Assembly (NCBI GenBank): GCA_002791035.1
Contig: PFWG01000025.1
Location: 1 to 8,481, forward strand
Direction: 5' to 3'
Length of the DNA: 8,481 bases
Source of the DNA: Candidatus Portnoybacteria bacterium CG_4_9_14_3_um_filter_43_11
GTDB lineage: Bacteria > Patescibacteriota > Minisyncoccia > Portnoybacterales > UBA2143
Shown: piece after piece, positions 6,398 through 8,481 of the stretch
Position numbering within the stretch: the stretch's first letter is position 1
Layout of the letters: each line of letters starts with the position of its first letter
Notes under the pieces: model-generated
Database searches by the model: none
What the model saw: the letters and a program-made list of their open reading frames with translations, nothing else
What the model was told of the DNA's origin: nothing
Made by a program: the position numbers and the translations under genes

Positions 6398-6892
6398 TTA
6401 ATACGATCTTGGCGCAATGGTATTTTGTAAGTTTAATTCCGTCTGTTGTTCCGCTTTGCCGCCGGGAGTCCTTATCTTCATCACAATGGTGGCTGTTTTT
6501 CTAGTTGGAGCGGAAGGAAATGTATATTCATTGACATAAAACCTGCCGGTCACTTCCACATTGCTCGGACTGACGATTTCGCCATTTCTTAAAAACCTTT
6601 TATTGGTATTGTCAAATTGGTAATCAAGAGTCTCTCCTTCGGCATTGAGGATATTTAACGTGGTCAACCCGGAACCGCCCCCGGTATTTATTACGCTTGT
6701 CCTGATTTCTTTACTGGCCATTTCCATCATAAAGCGGCCGGCTTCTTGAACGCTTTGGATGGAAAAGGCCTTCCGCTGGCCTCTAATCACGGAGTTGGCC
6801 ACGCCGCCGACAATCACAACAATCATGCCGAAAATAGCCATCGCCGTCAGGAGTTCTATTAAAGTAAATCCTCTGTGATGTTTTAATTTCAT
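6398..6892 (-). CDS. PilW/PulJ-like minor prepilin
   Basis: 164 residues with a textbook class III signal: MKLKHHRG then FTLIELLTAMAIFGMIVVIVGGV. Prepilin peptidase should cut after Gly8, and Glu5 of the mature protein is present. The stretch QSVQEAGRFMMEMASKEIR after the hydrophobic helix is typical of PilW/PulJ-type subunits. The C-terminal half (DYQFDNTNKRFLRNGE, VTGRFYVNEYTF, TATIVMKIRT) looks like the beta-sheet head of a pseudopilin. The product would be inserted in the inner membrane and then incorporated into a type IV pilus or competence-type pseudopilus. It lies between PilV-like and PilX-like genes on the same strand. Its upstream gap (6893-6935) carries a repeat unit. Confidence 0.87.
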   Translation of the reverse strand: MKLKHHRGFTLIELLTAMAIFGMIVVIVGGVANSVIRGQRKAFSIQSVQEAGRFMMEMASKEIRTSVINTGGGSGLTTLNILNAEGETLDYQFDNTNKRFLRNGEIVSPSNVEVTGRFYVNEYTFPSAPTRKTATIVMKIRTPGGKAEQQTELNLQNTIAPRSY

Positions 6893-6896
6893 TGAT

Positions 6897-6932
6897 ATCT
6901 ATATAGATTCTTCGCCTTTGCTCAGAATGACA
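6897..6932. repeat. REP-like half element
   Basis: Bases 6903-6932 match 8053-8082 at 27 of 30 positions (atagattcttcg, variable 4-base part, gctcagaatgaca). The left end is the perfect palindrome ATCTATATAGAT (6897-6908), equivalent to the centre of the longer element at 8015. It fills most of the gap between the PilV-like and PilW-like genes. Confidence 0.8.
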
Positions 6933-6935
6933 TCG

Positions 6936-7409
6936 TTATTTCCAATTCCACAATCTGTCCTCAGCCCTTAGATAATGCCAATCACCTTTAATTTGCCATT
7001 TAACTTCAGCCAAGACCTTGACTTCGTTGGCGGACAATTTAGTCAAAGTTATTTTCCGATAGAAATTTGTGTCTGAGCCGGCGGCGTATTGGTAGAGTCC
7101 GTTGCCGTCAATCTTTAAAGGGATATCCGAAAACGAAAGCAAAGAAACGCTGTTGTATTGGACGAGATAGTCGCCGTTGATAATATCCGCGTACCAATTA
7201 CTCCATTCTACCTGCGCTTTTCTCATATCTCTAACAACCTCTATCGCTTCTTGCGCCAATCCGGCAGCAATTAATTTTGTTTTGCTCGTTTCGGCCGCTT
7301 TTAAAGACGCCGTCACCAGACCCAAAATACTTACCAAAGCAACCGAGGTAATTAACATCGCCACGATGACGCCAATCATACTGAAGCCGTTTTGATTTCT
7401 TTTTCCCAT
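6936..7409 (-). CDS. PilV/GspI-like minor prepilin lacking Glu5
   Basis: 157 residues. The leader MGKRNQNG is followed by FSMIGVIVAMLITSVALVSILGLV, a class III prepilin signal with the cut expected after Gly8. Mature position 5 is Gly (FSMIG) instead of Glu, which normally pairs with the N-terminus of the neighbouring subunit. The segment SLKAAETSKTKLIAAGLAQEAIEVVRDMRK is characteristic of PilV/GspI-type subunits in these bacteria (AaglAQEaiEvvRd). The head contains many Trp and Tyr residues and ends WHYLRAEDRLWNWK. It lies 21 bp after the GspH-like gene on the same strand. It would act as a minor subunit of a type IV pilus or pseudopilus. No Shine-Dalgarno is visible before the ATG. Confidence 0.84.
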   Translation of the reverse strand: MGKRNQNGFSMIGVIVAMLITSVALVSILGLVTASLKAAETSKTKLIAAGLAQEAIEVVRDMRKAQVEWSNWYADIINGDYLVQYNSVSLLSFSDIPLKIDGNGLYQYAAGSDTNFYRKITLTKLSANEVKVLAEVKWQIKGDWHYLRAEDRLWNWK

Positions 7410-7430
7410 AAAATTATTTCGGCAATCAAA

Positions 7431-7976
7431 TTACGGAGCGGCCGAAACTTCCACCAGGCCGGTCGCCGCCACCGTTATTGTCTTTGTCAGAGAAGTCCCA
7501 ATCAGTTCAAGCGTAATTACGATCGGCTCATTATAGCTGCCGGAAACGCCGTTAAGATAAGTGTCCGGGTCCGGCGGACGAAAAAAAACATCCGCTTTGC
7601 CGGCATCGGGAACAGTTTCTTTGATTTTTACATTGTTGGGAAGATAAATTGTTTCCACCGTTGTGTCAGTCGGCTGATAGTCGGAAGTATTATCCGTGTC
7701 GCCATAGATTAGATATGAACTCCCGTCAGCGACCGCGTAAACTCCATAACCGTAATAATTGCCGGCGATATCAACGCCGCTAATAGCCATGTTCTGGGCC
7801 CTTCGGACATCGGAAGCTAATCTCTGGGCCGCCTGGTAAAGCGAATACCTTTTCTGGCCAGAACGATAGCCGGCCAAAACAACCGAGGAAAGCAGAGTTA
7901 AAATAAACATCACTACCAGAAGCTCAAAGATGGTAAATCCGGATTCTTTTTTAATAAAACGCTGAATCTTGGACAT
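7431..7976 (-). CDS. GspH/FimT-like minor prepilin
   Basis: 181 residues. A basic leader (MSKIQRFIKKESG) precedes FTIFELLVVMFILTLLSSVVLAGY; the cut is expected after Gly13 and Glu5 is present. The helix continues RYSLYQAAQRLASDVRRAQNMAISG, the pattern of GspH/FimT pseudopilins. The C-terminal head is long for this type (about 120 residues), Tyr/Asp/Thr-rich, and ends in a hydrophobic strand (TITVAATGLVEVSAAP). Upstream at 7977-8121 lies a 145-bp gap with a REP-like element, so this gene may be the first of its own transcript or follow the PKD gene by read-through. GspH/FimT-type subunits are minor components near the tip of pseudopili; that role is inferred here. Confidence 0.86.
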   Translation of the reverse strand: MSKIQRFIKKESGFTIFELLVVMFILTLLSSVVLAGYRSGQKRYSLYQAAQRLASDVRRAQNMAISGVDIAGNYYGYGVYAVADGSSYLIYGDTDNTSDYQPTDTTVETIYLPNNVKIKETVPDAGKADVFFRPPDPDTYLNGVSGSYNEPIVITLELIGTSLTKTITVAATGLVEVSAAP

Positions 7977-8000
7977 TAAAATGTTAGACCATGTTTTGTT

Positions 8001-8084
8001 ATCCTGAGGGCGCCATTGTCATCCTGAGGGCCAAGGCCCGAAGGATCTATCCATAGATTCTTCGCTTCCGCTCAGAATGACAAT
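8001..8084. repeat. REP/BIME-like inverted repeat pair
   Basis: Two half elements face each other: attgtcatcctgag (8015-8028) through gaaggatctat on the left, and atagattcttcg through ctcagaatgacaat (to 8084) on the right, with a CC centre. The left half contains a perfect small hairpin, GGGCCAAGGCCC (8028-8039). A shorter extra copy of atcctgaggg lies at 8001-8010. The right half recurs at 6903-6932. Such elements are commonly scattered between genes. In RNA this one would form a long hairpin between the PKD and GspH-like genes and may affect mRNA processing or stability. Confidence 0.85.
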
Positions 8085-8121
8085 TTTCGAATAGTTTATC
8101 GCAGGAAAAGAAAAAATATTT

Positions 8122-8481
8122 TTAAAACGGTAGAATTTCCCGCCAGTCAGGCAAAGGAAAACCAACATTGACGGTTTTAGAGCCAGGACAGGCCAGTCCA
8201 TCAGAGTCCGTTACCTGCAGGGTAACTGTCTTGGACCTGTTGGAAATGAATTTAATAGTCGGGTTTTGCTGGCTAGAGACGGCCGGATTGCCGTTTTGAA
8301 ATGTCCAGGACCAGGCCGACTTGAACGCGCCGCCATAAACAGTTGACTGGTCGGCAAACAAGACATCTTCTTCCTGGCTCGGACTTTGCGGCGCCCAAGA
8401 AAAATTAATTGATGGATAACGGTGAAGTCCGGTCGTAAAAGAATTCCCCTGTATCCAGCCAGAGTCGGCTCCTTGTTGGTT
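8122..8481 (-). CDS. C-terminal part of a PKD-domain surface protein (5' partial)
   Basis: The minus-strand frame is open to the window edge, giving 119 residues before TAA at 8122; the TTG at 8361 is not a start. From about residue 28 the sequence reads as a PKD (Ig-like) domain: SINFSWAPQSPS, then WSWTFQNGNPAVSSQQNPTIKF, then TVTLQVTDSDGLACPGSKTVNV. The last two segments match the PKD pattern of a W-x-F strand followed by V-x-L-x-V-x-D-x-x-G. The protein ends shortly after, at LPDWREILPF, with no visible membrane anchor or sorting signal in this part. PKD domains mediate protein-protein contact in secreted or surface proteins. Placed directly upstream of minor prepilins on the same strand, it could be a pilus-associated adhesin or tip protein, but the rest of the gene lies outside the window. 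Confidence 0.78.
   Translation of the reverse strand, partial: NQQGADSGWIQGNSFTTGLHRYPSINFSWAPQSPSQEEDVLFADQSTVYGGAFKSAWSWTFQNGNPAVSSQQNPTIKFISNRSKTVTLQVTDSDGLACPGSKTVNVGFPLPDWREILPF

Noticed and set aside
7392..7712. Plus-strand 106-codon ORF
   Set aside because: It is antisense to the GspH-like prepilin head and has no independent coding signal.
8019..8201. Minus-strand 60-codon ORF
   Set aside because: It runs through the REP-like repeat and another frame of the PKD gene.
8359..8361. TTG as the start of the PKD-domain protein
   Set aside because: The same frame stays open to 8481 and the PKD domain begins upstream of this codon.
1..8481. CRISPR array, tRNA, rRNA or transposase gene
   Set aside because: No regularly spaced repeats, cloverleaf, rRNA segments or transposase motifs were seen on either strand; the repeats present are duplicated domain DNA and REP-like elements.

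Overview
The window looks like chromosomal DNA of a Patescibacteria/CPR bacterium, most likely Parcubacteria-like. The basis is family-level resemblance only: a run of divergent minor type IV prepilins, an HtrA-like protein beside them, weak or absent Shine-Dalgarno sequences, and an inverted-repeat element of the GTCATTCTGAG...GAAGAATCT type. No rRNA or marker gene is present, so the taxonomy is an inference.

Left part (1-5206): two restriction-modification-like modules in a row with the same unusual layout. In each, a plus-strand gene encodes a LexA-type repressor (winged helix plus S24 self-cleaving domain) fused to a DNA N6-adenine methyltransferase. It converges on, and overlaps by 11-14 bp, a minus-strand gene that looks like a restriction endonuclease. 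Module 1 (1-2241) has a D12/Dam-type methyltransferase with a DPPY motif; its 5' end lies outside the window. Its partner nuclease has a variant D...SVK site. Module 2 (2410-5206) has a complete LexA repressor fused to a TaqI/Eco57I-like gamma-class methyltransferase with an NPPY motif. Its partner has a classical D...EVK site. The two LexA halves are close paralogues (79 of 121 residues identical by hand, with blocks of near-identical DNA), while the methyltransferase and nuclease halves are unrelated between modules. The simplest reading is that each methyltransferase is its own DNA-damage-responsive repressor. RecA-stimulated cleavage at Ala-Gly would cut the methyltransferase from its DNA-binding head and release operators. 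The 168-bp gap between the divergent nuclease-1 and methyltransferase-2 genes holds an extended -10 promoter covered by an imperfect 20-bp dyad, and a separate perfect dyad/hairpin.

Right part (5217-8481): a minus-strand cluster read toward the modules. In transcription order it has the C-terminal end of a PKD-domain protein, then GspH/FimT-like, PilV/GspI-like, PilW/PulJ-like and PilX-like minor prepilins, then a membrane-anchored HtrA-like protein whose three catalytic residues all appear replaced. A strong intrinsic terminator closes the cluster 11 bp upstream of the nuclease-2 ATG. REP-like inverted repeats sit between some of the pilin genes. The right part is visibly richer in G+C than the nuclease genes (spot counts 34/60 against 18/60), which suggests that the modules were acquired by transfer.
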